Position numbers and translations under genes: made by a program. The notes beneath the pieces were generated by a model, which saw only the letters and a program-made list of their open reading frames with translations, was not told the DNA's origin and made no database searches. A stretch of 64,000 bases of DNA from Actinocorallia sp. API 0066 (lineage in GTDB: Bacteria; Actinomycetota; Actinomycetes; Streptosporangiales; Streptosporangiaceae). Of this stretch, positions 50,680 through 58,600 are shown piece after piece. The stretch is taken from positions 310,001 through 374,000 of the forward strand of contig NZ_JAJLQY010000002.1 in assembly GCF_020991275.1 (NCBI RefSeq), written 5' to 3'. Position 1 is the stretch's first letter, and every line of letters begins with the position of its first letter.

Positions 50680-51204
50680 ATGGGGGAAGACAGGACGCCG
50701 CTGCGCAGGCTCGTGGTGTGGGGTGAGGCGCTCGCGGCCTTCGTCGGCGGGGCCGTGGTGTTCTTCGCGATCCCGGTGCGGCAGAGCGACGTGTCGTCCG
50801 GGTACGCGGCGCGCGGCGTCCTGCTGTTCCTGTCGCTCAGCGTCGTCACCGCGATCCTGCTGCGCCAGGCCCGCAGGGTCGCGCACGGCAGGCGCCCGGC
50901 CGCCGAGCAGATCGCGCTGCTGCTCAGCATCGTGGACCTCGTCGTCGTCTTCTTCGCGCTGCTCTACTACGCGCGGGCACACGAGTTCACCGGGCTCACC
51001 ACCCGGCTCGACGCCCTGTACTTCAGCGTCTCGACGCTGTGCACCGTCGGCTACGGCGACATCGTGCCCGTCGCCACCTGGGCCAAGGTCCTCACCACCG
51101 TGCAGATGGTCTTCGACCTGGTGATCGTCACCTCCGTCCTCACGCTCGTCCTGTCGCGGCGGCCTCCGGCGCCACCCGCATCTCGGGACGTCCCGTCGCG
51201 ATGA
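50680..51204 (+). CDS. Two-helix potassium channel
   Basis: A 174-residue membrane protein. The selectivity filter is TVGYGD in FSVSTLCTVGYGDIVPVATW, flanked by a pore helix and a final helix (VLTTVQMVFDLVIVTSVLTLVLS). Two further N-terminal helices (ALAAFVGGAVVFFAIPV and GVLLFLSLSVVTAILL) precede an outer helix (IVDLVVVFFALLYYARA), so four to five spans in total. It lacks a voltage sensor or RCK domain. ATG 50680 has GGGAGG upstream. The last 65 bp overlap the ClC-type gene on the other strand. Confidence 0.88.
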   Translation: MGEDRTPLRRLVVWGEALAAFVGGAVVFFAIPVRQSDVSSGYAARGVLLFLSLSVVTAILLRQARRVAHGRRPAAEQIALLLSIVDLVVVFFALLYYARAHEFTGLTTRLDALYFSVSTLCTVGYGDIVPVATWAKVLTTVQMVFDLVIVTSVLTLVLSRRPPAPPASRDVPSR

Positions 51205-52381
51205 GCCACGCGGGCAGGATCGCCACGCACAGCACCGGCACCAGCGCGACGCTCCCGCCCAGCACCACCCCGAGGAACAGGCTCAGCCACCCGCTCCGCG
51301 ACACCGCCACGCACACGCCCATCGCGCCCGCCGACACCGCGAGCGCCAGCGGGACGTCCGGCCACGGCAGCGCCGCCGCGAGCAGCCCGAGCGCCACCCC
51401 GATGAACGCGCTCGGGAAGATCCGCCCGCCCCGGAACCCCACCGCCGCCGCGACCAGCAGCGCCGCCGTCTTCACCACGATGATGAGCGCGAGCTGCCCC
51501 GCTGGATACGCCGCCGGGTCCCGCGCCAGCTCCTGCATCTCGTCGAGCCCCTTGAACAGGGTGATCCGGCCGCCTATCACGCCGAGGACGCCCAGCACGA
51601 GGCCGCCGAGCGTCAGCAGCACCACCGGGTTCCGCACCGTGTGGGCGACCCGGTGGAAGCGCGGCAGCAGGTAGACCATGGCCATACCGAGCAGACACCC
51701 GACGGCGGCGATCACCGCGGCGGTGACGAGATCGCCCGCATGCGCCTTCACGTACGGCGGGACGTCGAGCGCGAACGCCATCCCCGGTTCGAGGAAGTGC
51801 ACGGTGAGCGCCCCCGCCGCGGCCGCCACCACCGGGGCCACCATCCGGTCCCACAGCGGCTCCTGCGGGTTCCGCGCGGGAATCTCCGACAGCATCAGCG
51901 CCGCAGCCACGGGCGTGCCGAACATGGCCCCGATCGTGCCCGCCAGGGCCAGCGCCACCCACACCGTGCCCGGCACCCTGGGCATCACTCTGACGCCGAG
52001 CGCCGCCGCCAGCGCGACGTTCGCCCCGATCGTCGGCGCCTCCGGCCCCAGACTCACCCCGAACGCGAGCGTCACGAACAGCGCGGCCAGTAGGCCCGGC
52101 ACCGCCTTGAGCGGCAGCGGCGCGTTCCCCACCAGCCCTTCCGTCGCCGGGTCATGGCCCGCGTGCCCCGGCACATACCGGACGATCAGCCCGGTCAGCA
52201 GCCCACCCGCCGTCAGTACCACGACCGTCCACCACCAAGCCCGAGGCCCCCACAGCACCTCCTCCACAAGGTGCGCCGCCGCGCTCACCCCCACGAGCAC
52301 CAGCGCGCACACCACCCCGACGACAAGCGCAGGCCCGACCAACGGCAGCAGCCGCCGCGCCGCCCCCGGCACCGCACTCAC
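51140..52381 (-). CDS. ClC-type chloride channel / ion transporter
   Basis: A 413-residue polytopic protein (about ten or more helices). Family motifs: SLGPEAPTIGANVA (equivalent of GREGP), FGTPVAAALMLSEIPAR, and GFRGGRIFPSAFIG (GxFxP motif). The first ClC selectivity motif GSGIP is not obvious; the matching region reads EGLVGNAPLPLKAVPG, so ion selectivity may differ. Starts with GTG overlapping by 4 nt a 43-residue membrane peptide gene. It converges on and overlaps the K+ channel gene, suggesting linked control of cation and anion flux. Confidence 0.87.
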   Translation of the reverse strand: MSAVPGAARRLLPLVGPALVVGVVCALVLVGVSAAAHLVEEVLWGPRAWWWTVVVLTAGGLLTGLIVRYVPGHAGHDPATEGLVGNAPLPLKAVPGLLAALFVTLAFGVSLGPEAPTIGANVALAAALGVRVMPRVPGTVWVALALAGTIGAMFGTPVAAALMLSEIPARNPQEPLWDRMVAPVVAAAAGALTVHFLEPGMAFALDVPPYVKAHAGDLVTAAVIAAVGCLLGMAMVYLLPRFHRVAHTVRNPVVLLTLGGLVLGVLGVIGGRITLFKGLDEMQELARDPAAYPAGQLALIIVVKTAALLVAAAVGFRGGRIFPSAFIGVALGLLAAALPWPDVPLALAVSAGAMGVCVAVSRSGWLSLFLGVVLGGSVALVPVLCVAILPAWLIATGRPEMRVAPEAAATGRA

Positions 52382-52509
52382 CGCTCGACGTCAAAGAACA
52401 CGCTGAACGGCCAGCTCACCACCGAGCTGATGACCACCACCCCAAAGATCACCGCCACCCCCAACACCGCCCACCCCTTCGCCGCCGTATCGCCCCCTGT
52501 CAGATCCAC
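52378..52509 (-). CDS. 43-residue membrane peptide coupled to the ClC gene
   Basis: A short frame from GTG at 52509 to TGA at 52380-52378 encodes VDLTGGDTAAKGWAVLGVAV, IFGVVVISSVVSWPFSVFF and DVER: a single membrane helix with short polar ends. Its stop overlaps the GTG start of the ClC gene in a GTGA arrangement, the usual sign of coupled translation. Codon third positions are mostly G or C. No Shine-Dalgarno sequence is obvious and no family is recognised, so coding is probable rather than certain. It may be a small subunit or leader peptide of the channel. Confidence 0.5.
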   Translation of the reverse strand: MDLTGGDTAAKGWAVLGVAVIFGVVVISSVVSWPFSVFFDVER

Positions 52510-52612
52510 CCCTACCCGCCCGCCCCACCCAGAACCAACCCCACGGCGTCAGGGGGCGGGAGCCGTCCACACGCGGGTTGGGGTGGAGGTGGGGGCTGGC
52601 TAGGGTTGGGAC

Positions 52613-53008
52613 ATGGGCGTTGAGGGCGCGGGGAGCGTTCGGGTGGACAGTTGGGTTTGGTCGGTTCGACTGTCACGGACCCGGTCGGCGGCCGGCGACG
52701 CCTGCCGTGGCGGGCACGTCCGAGTGAACGGAGCACGGGCCAAACCAGCACAGGCGGTCCGCGTGGGCGACGAAGTAAGGGTGCGCGCCGACGGCCGGGA
52801 ACGCGTCGTCATCGTAAAAAGGCTGATCACCAAGCGCGTAGGAGCCCCCGTCGCAGTCGAGTGCTACGAAGACAAGTCACCACCCCCACCCCCCCGAGAG
52901 ATGACCGCCCCCATCGGCATCCGAGACCGAGGCACCGGCCGCCCCACCAAACGCGAACGCCGAAGCATCGAAAAACTCTTCGGCCGCCCCCCCACCGACC
53001 CCCAATAA
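52613..53008 (+). CDS. S4-domain RNA-binding protein (Hsp15/YlmH-like)
   Basis: A 131-residue protein. The S4 domain spans residues ~8-70: VDSWVWSVRLSRTRSAAGDACRGGHVRVNGARAKPAQAVRVGDEVRV, with the typical W.W..RL.K.R..A and G.V.VNG signatures. The C-terminal ~55 residues are basic (GRPTKRERRSIEKLFGR), as in Hsp15-type proteins that bind stalled 50S subunits or tRNA. Codon use changes from G-rich at the start to C-rich at the end. ATG 52613 precedes the domain directly. Confidence 0.93.
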   Translation: MGVEGAGSVRVDSWVWSVRLSRTRSAAGDACRGGHVRVNGARAKPAQAVRVGDEVRVRADGRERVVIVKRLITKRVGAPVAVECYEDKSPPPPPREMTAPIGIRDRGTGRPTKRERRSIEKLFGRPPTDPQ

Positions 53009-53359
53009 CCTAAAACCCGCCCCCTCACCCGGCCCCCACAAGCCACAAAGAGCCATGCGCCCCAACACGGGAGAGCCGTGCTTCCCACACAGGAGAACCG
53101 TCGCGAGAGCGGACGAGTGCCTTAGACCCCAGGGCAGGAAAAACGCTCCCGAAGCGGCCGCGTCAGCGCAACGGCTCAAGGAAACACACGGAAAAGGAGA
53201 AACTCATCCGTGAAATGCAGAAACCCCCAGACCGGAAACCGGGGGCGTGGGGGCGAAGCCCCCACATCGGGGGGCTCGGGGGGTCGTCCCCCCGACAGAC
53301 GATAGCGGCCACCGGGAAGTTCCGAGCGAAGCGAGGAACGAACAGCCGCAGCCGGCTCG
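53009..53359. other. Gene-free region with consecutive hairpins
   Basis: 351 bp without a credible gene. The second half (53221-53339) contains four stem-loops in a row: 53224-53245, 53247-53265 (8-bp perfect stem, GAA loop), 53276-53295 (8-bp perfect stem, TCGT loop) and 53319-53339 (GTTCC/GGAAC closing GAGCGAAGCGA). The first half is C/A-rich and featureless. Confidence 0.6.
53221..53245 (-). terminator. Probable terminator downstream of the tRNA cluster
   Basis: Read on the minus strand, CCCCC and GGGGG close an inner CCGG/CCGG stem with a three-base loop, and TTT follows. It is the only one of the local hairpins with a T-tract in the direction of tRNA transcription. Confidence 0.45.
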
Positions 53360-53431
53360 TGGACGATACTGGGATTGAACCAGTGACCTCTTCCGTGTCA
53401 GGGAAGCGCTCTCCCGCTGAGCTAATCGTCC
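53360..53431 (-). tRNA. tRNA-Val (GAC)
   Basis: 72 nt with acceptor GGACGAT/ATCGTCC, discriminator A, D-arm TAGCTCAGCGGGAGAGC, anticodon stem CTTCC/GGAAG around CTGACAC (anticodon GAC) and T-arm ACTGG-TTCAATC-CCAGT. CCA is not encoded. It is the last of three clustered tRNA genes, 1 nt from the encoded CCA of tRNA-Cys. Confidence 0.96.
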
Positions 53432-53432
53432 G

Positions 53433-53506
53433 TGGAGGTGGAGACGGGATTTGAACCCGTGTACACGGCTTTGCAGGCCGTTGCCTCGCCTCTCGGCCAC
53501 TCCACC
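53433..53506 (-). tRNA. tRNA-Cys (GCA), CCA encoded
   Basis: Acceptor GGTGGAG/CTCCACC, discriminator U (required by CysRS) and an encoded CCA, 74 nt in total. Anticodon stem ACGGC/GCCGT encloses CTGCAAA, giving anticodon GCA. The T-arm contains GGGTTCAAATCCC. Middle gene of the cluster. Confidence 0.96.
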
Positions 53507-53526
53507 GCGAGGCGATGGCCTCTCCG

Positions 53527-53598
53527 AGCGGAAGACGGGATTCGAACCCGCGACCCTCACCTTGGCAAGGTGATGCTCTACCACTGAGCCACTTCCGC
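53527..53598 (-). tRNA. tRNA-Gly (GCC)
   Basis: 72 nt, acceptor GCGGAAG/CTTCCGC with discriminator U, anticodon stem TCACC/GGTGA around TTGCCAA (anticodon GCC), T-arm CGGGTTCGAATCCCG. CCA is not encoded. First gene of the cluster in transcription order (Gly, Cys, Val). Confidence 0.97.
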
Positions 53599-53675
53599 GT
53601 GCCTGCCTCGGGTTTCAGTGCCGTTTCCGGCCGGTTCCCCTTGGCGACACGGATAACCCTACAGGAACCCGCGGG

Positions 53676-54467
53676 CTAGTGCGTACTCGTTTCGGCGGCC
53701 CCGGCGCGGGCCGGGGTGCGGCCTTCGCCGGGTGGTCCGGCGTACGCCTGGATGACGTCGAGCCATGTGTTGGCGTCGGGTCCGGACGCGACGACGCGGA
53801 GGTCGTCGCGGTGGCGGCGGCGCACGGCGAGGAGGCAGAAGTCGTGCGCGGGCCCGGTGACGCGCTGCGCGGCGGTGCTCGGCCCCCACGTCCACTGCTC
53901 CCCGGACGGCCCGGTCAGCACGACGTGGAAGGGTTCGGCGGGCGCGGGCAGCCCGTGTACGGAGAACGCGTAGTCGCGGGCCCGGACGGCGATGTGCGCG
54001 ACGTGCTTGAGCCGGTGGGTGGGCGCGACGGTGACGCCGAGGGTGTCGGCGATGTCGAGTCCGTGGGCCCAGGTCTCCATGAGCCGCGCGGTGGCCATGC
54101 TGGGCGCGGCCATGGGCGGCCCGAACCAGGGGATGCGTTCGCCGGGCGGCACGGCCCGCAGCGCGGCGAGCGCGGCCTCGCGGGCTTCGCGCCACGCGTC
54201 GAGGGGGGTGCCGGGCAGGTACTGGGCGGGGTCGGCGCCGCGTTCGATGAGGTCGGGGGTGGCGTGCGCGAGGTCGGCGAGGAACCCTTCGGGGTCGGTG
54301 GCCGAGCGCAGGGCTTGGGCGTCCGTCCAGGCGAGGTGCGCGACCTGGTGGGCGATCGTCCAGCCCGGCGCGGGTGTGGGCAGTTCCCACTGCGCGGGGG
54401 TGAGCCCGCTGACGAGGGAGTCGAGCGCCGCGTACTCGGCGCGCAGGTCGTCGAAGATCTGGTTCAC
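53676..54467 (-). CDS. DinB/MDMPI-like metal-binding protein (TIGR03084 type)
   Basis: A 263-residue protein. The N-terminal MDMPI/DinB helical bundle has FDDLRAEYAALDSLVSGLTPAQWELPTPAPGWTIAHQVAHLAWTD, where the HxxxH supplies metal ligands, and METWAHGLDIADTLG carries the third histidine. The C-terminal part includes FHVVLTGPSGEQWTWG and TGPAHDFCLLAVRRRH, typical of the TIGR03084 group. Maleylpyruvate isomerase is the characterised relative; here probably a mycothiol-dependent transferase or isomerase. The start is GTG, overlapping the esterase stop by 4 nt. Confidence 0.88.
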   Translation of the reverse strand: MNQIFDDLRAEYAALDSLVSGLTPAQWELPTPAPGWTIAHQVAHLAWTDAQALRSATDPEGFLADLAHATPDLIERGADPAQYLPGTPLDAWREAREAALAALRAVPPGERIPWFGPPMAAPSMATARLMETWAHGLDIADTLGVTVAPTHRLKHVAHIAVRARDYAFSVHGLPAPAEPFHVVLTGPSGEQWTWGPSTAAQRVTGPAHDFCLLAVRRRHRDDLRVVASGPDANTWLDVIQAYAGPPGEGRTPARAGAAETSTH

Positions 54468-55444
54468 GCGGCGGTCTCCTTCTTCGCGGCGGCCCGGCCG
54501 AGCGCGGTGCGCACCCAGTCGCCGTAGGCGTCGATGGAGGCCCTGGACTCCGGCAGGAGGGGGCCGAACATCTGGAAGACGTGCAGTTGGTGCGCCCACG
54601 TCTGGAGTGTCGTGGGGACGCCGTGGGACGCGAGTCGCCTGGCCATCACTTCGGCGTCGCTCACCAGCACCTCGCTGGAGCTGCAGCAGATGTAGGTGGG
54701 AGGCAGCCCGGTCAGGTCGGCGTTGACGGGGGAGACGGAGGGGTCTCCGGGGTCGAGCCCGTCGAGGATCTGGGTGATGAAGCGGTCGAGGAGCGGCATG
54801 ACGCTGAACGCGTCGAGGGCGGCGGCGGGGTGCGCGGCCTTGGCGGTGAGGTCCATGTCGACCATGGGGGACAGCGCGATGAGCCCGGCGGGCATGGGGA
54901 GCCCTTCGGCGCGGGCGAGCAGGCTCGCCGCGAACGTCATGTAGCCGCCCGCCGAGTCGCCGGAGAAGATGACGTCCTCGGGCCGGACGCCCTGGTCGAG
55001 CAGCCACTTGTAAGCGGCGACGCAGTCCAACGCCTCTTCCGCGAACGTCACCTCGGGCAGCATCCGGTAGTCCACGGAGAGCGCGGGGACGCCGGCGGCC
55101 TCGGAGAACCGCGCGACCATCCGACGGTGCGTGTTGAGCCCGCACGAGATCCAGCCTCCGCCGTGGAAGTAGAGGATCACCTTGGATCGGTCTGCTCCGA
55201 CGCCGCGTCCGTGCACCCACTCGGCGGCGAACCCTTCGAGCTTGATCCGCTGTACCCGGGTGCCTCGTGGCGGCGGGACGCGTCCGGCGAACTGGTCGAT
55301 CGCGGCGGCGCGCCGGAAGTCGATGGGCCCGCCGGGGACGCGCGGCAGCAGTCGGCGGGCCGCGGCACGGGCGCCCGCGCGGACCGCGCGGGCGCGCAGG
55401 CTCGCGTGCGGGTGCCGTTCGATCACCAACGTCACGGGCTCCAT
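54464..55444 (-). CDS. Alpha/beta-hydrolase esterase of the HSL family
   Basis: A 326-residue esterase. The oxyanion motif is YFHGGGWISCG near residue 92, the nucleophile lies in FSGDSAGGYM (~165), followed by the acid in the segment near LIALSPMVDMD/SSEVLVSDAE and the His in WAHQLHVFQMF. This arrangement defines hormone-sensitive-lipase-type bacterial esterases. The N-terminus is basic and lacks a signal peptide. It is coupled to the DinB-type gene and divergent from the hydrolase-ligase fusion; all three may act on acyl or lipid substrates. Confidence 0.92.
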   Translation of the reverse strand: MEPVTLVIERHPHASLRARAVRAGARAAARRLLPRVPGGPIDFRRAAAIDQFAGRVPPPRGTRVQRIKLEGFAAEWVHGRGVGADRSKVILYFHGGGWISCGLNTHRRMVARFSEAAGVPALSVDYRMLPEVTFAEEALDCVAAYKWLLDQGVRPEDVIFSGDSAGGYMTFAASLLARAEGLPMPAGLIALSPMVDMDLTAKAAHPAAALDAFSVMPLLDRFITQILDGLDPGDPSVSPVNADLTGLPPTYICCSSSEVLVSDAEVMARRLASHGVPTTLQTWAHQLHVFQMFGPLLPESRASIDAYGDWVRTALGRAAAKKETAA

Positions 55445-55634
55445 GGGGGGTCTCCTCGGCCGGGGTAGGGCGATGCTCGCACGCCGTTCCCGTGCTGCCT
55501 ACCCACATGTGATGTAAATAACTGCTTACCGCTTCCCCTGCTGCTCCGTGACGGTGTGCGTCCGCACCGTGATGTGACGGGCGTCGCTAACGCGCGGTCA
55601 GGGGCGTTGACCGCGAAGGGGTCGAGCGACGACG

Positions 55635-58556
55635 ATGGCCGGTGTGACGTCCCTGTTCAAGGCACCGGCGCCCAAGGACCTCGCCCGCTTCGGCACGCGG
55701 CTCGCCCGCGGTCTGACCGCCACCGCGCAGAACGCGTTGGAGGTAGCCCGCTTCGGGGGGTTGAGAACCGATGAGCAGGCGTCGCCCCACGAGATCGTCG
55801 CCGAGCAGCCCGTGTACAAGCTCCGGCGCTACTTCCCCGAGACGCTCGGGGACCGGCCGGTCGTGCTCCTCGTGCCGCCGCTGATGCTGACCGCCGAGAT
55901 CTACGACATCGCGCCGACCGCGAGCGCCGTCGGCGTCCTGCACGACCTCGGCGTGGACCCGTGGGTCGTCGACTTCGGGCATCCCGAGGACGAGCCGGGC
56001 GGCCTCCAGCGCGACATCAGCGACCACGTGCTGGCCATCAGCGACGCGATCGACAGGATCCAGGAGATCACCGGACGGGACGTGCATCTCGCCGGATACT
56101 CCCAGGGCGGCATGTTCGCCTACCAGACCGCCGCGTACCGCCGCAGCCAGGGCATCGAGTCGCTCGTCACCTTCGGCAGCCCCGCCGACCTCGACGCGGC
56201 CAACCCGTTCGGCGTCCCCGCCTGGTTCCCGCGCAGGCCCGTCGTCGACCTGCTCGGCCAGTTGCCGAACCTCTCCATCCCCGGCTGGGTGACCCGCAAC
56301 GGCTTCCAGATCCTCAGCCCCACCAAGTCGGTGCGCAACCGCCTTGAGTTCCTGCTCCAACTGCACGACCGCGAGGTCCTCGCGCCGCGCGAGCGGCAGC
56401 GCAGGTTCATGCAGGGCGAGGGCTGGGTGGCGTGGCCCGGCCCCGCGCTCGCGGAGTTCCTGCGCCAGTTCGTCGCGCACAACCGGATGTTGCGCGGCGG
56501 CTTTGTCATCGGCGGACGCCTCAGCTCGCTCGCCGACATCAGCTGCCCCGTCCTCGCGTTCGTCGGCGAGGTGGACGAGATCGCGCCGACCGCGATGGTG
56601 CGCGGCATCGTGCGGGCGGCGCCGCGCGCGGAGGTGTACGAGGCGACCCAGCGGACCGGTCACTTCGGCCTGGTCGCAGGATCTCACGCCGCGGGCACGA
56701 CGTGGCCCGTCGTGGCGGGCTGGATCCACTGGCGTTCCGGCCAGGGAATGATCCCTCAAGAGATAGGTCCGGTGAAGGACGAGGAACAGGGCATGCGCGG
56801 CAAGATGGGCTACGGCCTCGAACTCGCCGTGCAGGTCGGCTCCGGGGCCGTCAGGTCGGCGGCGGGGGCCGTCGCCAGCGCCGTCCACGGGCTGGTCGGG
56901 CTGGGCGAGGAGGCGGCCGAGCTGCTGCCCCGGCTGCGCCGGCTGGAGCGCATCGAACCCGACACCCGCATGTCGTTCGGCCTGCTCCTGGACGAGCAGG
57001 CGCGGCGCAATCCGGACGAGGTGCTGTTCCTCTACGAGGACAGGGCCCACACGCGCGCGGCCGCCGAACGCAGGATCGACGCCGTGGTGCGGGGCCTGCT
57101 GTCGATCGGGATCCGTCAGGGTGAGCACGTCGGCGTCCTCATGAGCAACCGGCCCAGTGCGCTGGCGCTGGTCGCGGCGCTGAGCCGGCTCGGCGCCGTC
57201 GCGGTGATGCTGCGCCCGGACGGCGACCTGCCGCGCGAGATCGAGCTCGGCCAGGTGCGCAGGGTCGTCGCCGACCCGGTGCACGCGCGGCTCGTCGAGG
57301 GCGCCGAGGTGTTCCTGCTCGGCGGCTCCGACCGAGGCCCCGACCCCGAGGCGGCCGACCACGCGGCCGCCGACCTCGACCGGATGGACACCGACCTCGT
57401 CGAGGTGCCCGGCTGGTACCGGCCCAACCCGGGCCGTGCGGGCGACCTCGCTTTCATCCTGTTCAGCGGCGACGGAAGGCACACCAAGGCGATCCGCATC
57501 ACGAACCGGCGGTGGGCGCTGTCGGCCTTCGGCACCGCCTCGTCGGCCGCGCTGTCGCCCGCCGACACCGTGTACAGCCTCGCGCCCATCTCGCACCCGT
57601 CGGCGCTGCTCATGTCGCTCGGCGGCGCCGTCGCGGGCGGCTCCCGGCTGGCGCTGGCCAGCGGCTACGACCCGGCGACGTTCTGGGACGAGGCGCGGCG
57701 CTACGGCGTCACCGTCGCGTCCTACACGTGGACCCTTCTGCACGGCCTGGTCGAGGCGCCCCCGCACCCGGGGGAGCGGCACCACTCCGTCCGGCTGTTC
57801 ATCGGCTCGGGTATGCCGCGCGGCCTGTGGCGTCGTCTGGAGACGCGCCTCGCGCCCGCCCGGGTGCTGGAGTTCTACGCCAGCACCGAGGGCGAGGCGA
57901 TCATGGTGAACCTGACGGGCAAGAAGCCGGGCGCGGTCGGGCGGTCGCTGCCGGGCAGCGCACCGGTCCGGATCGCGAAGTACGACCTGGAACGTTTGGA
58001 ACTCGTGCCTGGTTCTGACGGGTTCGCCGTCGAGTGCGGGCCCGGCGAGACGGGCATCTTGCTGGCCGAGGGCGGTACGGCGCCCGACCTGCTGCGCGGT
58101 GTGTTCGCGCCGGGCGACTCCTGGATCACGACGGGCGACCTGTTCCAGCGGGACGCCGACGGCGACCACTGGATGGTCGGCCGGACCGCCGAGATCGCCC
58201 GTACGGCCGCCGGACCCGTCCCGTGCGGCATCATCCGGGACCGCATCGGCGACGTCCCCGGCGTTGACCTGGCCGTCGCCTACGCCATCCCGGCGGGCCG
58301 CCACGACCTGCTCGCCGCCGCCGTCACCCTCCGCGCCCCCGTCACGGCCGCCGACTTCACCGCCGCCTTCCCCGACCGCGGCCCCGACCTCATCCGCGTC
58401 GTCGACGAGATCGACGCGAGCCCCTACGCCCGTCTCCTCACCACCCGCCTCCGCACCGAAGCCATCCCAGACCAAGGCACCGCCTACTACCGAGACGCCT
58501 CCGGCTCCTACCGCCCCCTCACCCCCACCGCCCGAACCCGCCTCCGCCCCCAATAA
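55635..58556 (+). CDS. Fusion of a PHA-synthase-like alpha/beta-hydrolase and an ANL acyl-CoA synthetase-like domain
   Basis: A 973-residue protein. Residues ~50-370 are an alpha/beta-hydrolase with VVLLVPPLMLTAEIYD, nucleophile motif HLAGYSQGGMFAYQ and VLAFVGEVDEIAPTAMV, similar to PhaC-type synthases and esterases. Residues ~430-960 are ANL-like: LDEQARRNPDEVLFLYED, EFYASTEGEAIMVNL (A5) and WITTGDLFQRDADGDHWMVGR (A8). The P-loop is degraded (FILFSGDGRHTKAIRI instead of SGTTGxPK) and I find no A10 catalytic lysine near the C-terminus, so true acyl-adenylate synthesis is questionable. Such fusions occur in mycobacteria and relatives as so-called acyl-CoA synthetases. Codons become C-rich at the 3' end. 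Confidence 0.88.
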   Translation: MAGVTSLFKAPAPKDLARFGTRLARGLTATAQNALEVARFGGLRTDEQASPHEIVAEQPVYKLRRYFPETLGDRPVVLLVPPLMLTAEIYDIAPTASAVGVLHDLGVDPWVVDFGHPEDEPGGLQRDISDHVLAISDAIDRIQEITGRDVHLAGYSQGGMFAYQTAAYRRSQGIESLVTFGSPADLDAANPFGVPAWFPRRPVVDLLGQLPNLSIPGWVTRNGFQILSPTKSVRNRLEFLLQLHDREVLAPRERQRRFMQGEGWVAWPGPALAEFLRQFVAHNRMLRGGFVIGGRLSSLADISCPVLAFVGEVDEIAPTAMVRGIVRAAPRAEVYEATQRTGHFGLVAGSHAAGTTWPVVAGWIHWRSGQGMIPQEIGPVKDEEQGMRGKMGYGLELAVQVGSGAVRSAAGAVASAVHGLVGLGEEAAELLPRLRRLERIEPDTRMSFGLLLDEQARRNPDEVLFLYEDRAHTRAAAERRIDAVVRGLLSIGIRQGEHVGVLMSNRPSALALVAALSRLGAVAVMLRPDGDLPREIELGQVRRVVADPVHARLVEGAEVFLLGGSDRGPDPEAADHAAADLDRMDTDLVEVPGWYRPNPGRAGDLAFILFSGDGRHTKAIRITNRRWALSAFGTASSAALSPADTVYSLAPISHPSALLMSLGGAVAGGSRLALASGYDPATFWDEARRYGVTVASYTWTLLHGLVEAPPHPGERHHSVRLFIGSGMPRGLWRRLETRLAPARVLEFYASTEGEAIMVNLTGKKPGAVGRSLPGSAPVRIAKYDLERLELVPGSDGFAVECGPGETGILLAEGGTAPDLLRGVFAPGDSWITTGDLFQRDADGDHWMVGRTAEIARTAAGPVPCGIIRDRIGDVPGVDLAVAYAIPAGRHDLLAAAVTLRAPVTAADFTAAFPDRGPDLIRVVDEIDASPYARLLTTRLRTEAIPDQGTAYYRDASGSYRPLTPTARTRLRPQ

Positions 58557-58600
58557 CCCCCCAATTCCCCACCCACCCACCCCAACACCCGCCCGCCCAC

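Noticed and set aside
53211-53304. Short GTG-started frame after AAGGAG, running through the hairpins
   Set aside because: It would encode about 26-30 residues of Gly/Arg/Pro dictated by the stem-loops, with no conservation evidence.
53360-53598. tRNA cluster as an integration site for a mobile element
   Set aside because: No integrase gene or repeated tRNA 3' end was found nearby.
53676-58556. Secondary-metabolite gene cluster around the ligase-like fusion
   Set aside because: There are no carrier protein, ketosynthase or condensation domains; the genes are isolated lipid- or acyl-related functions.
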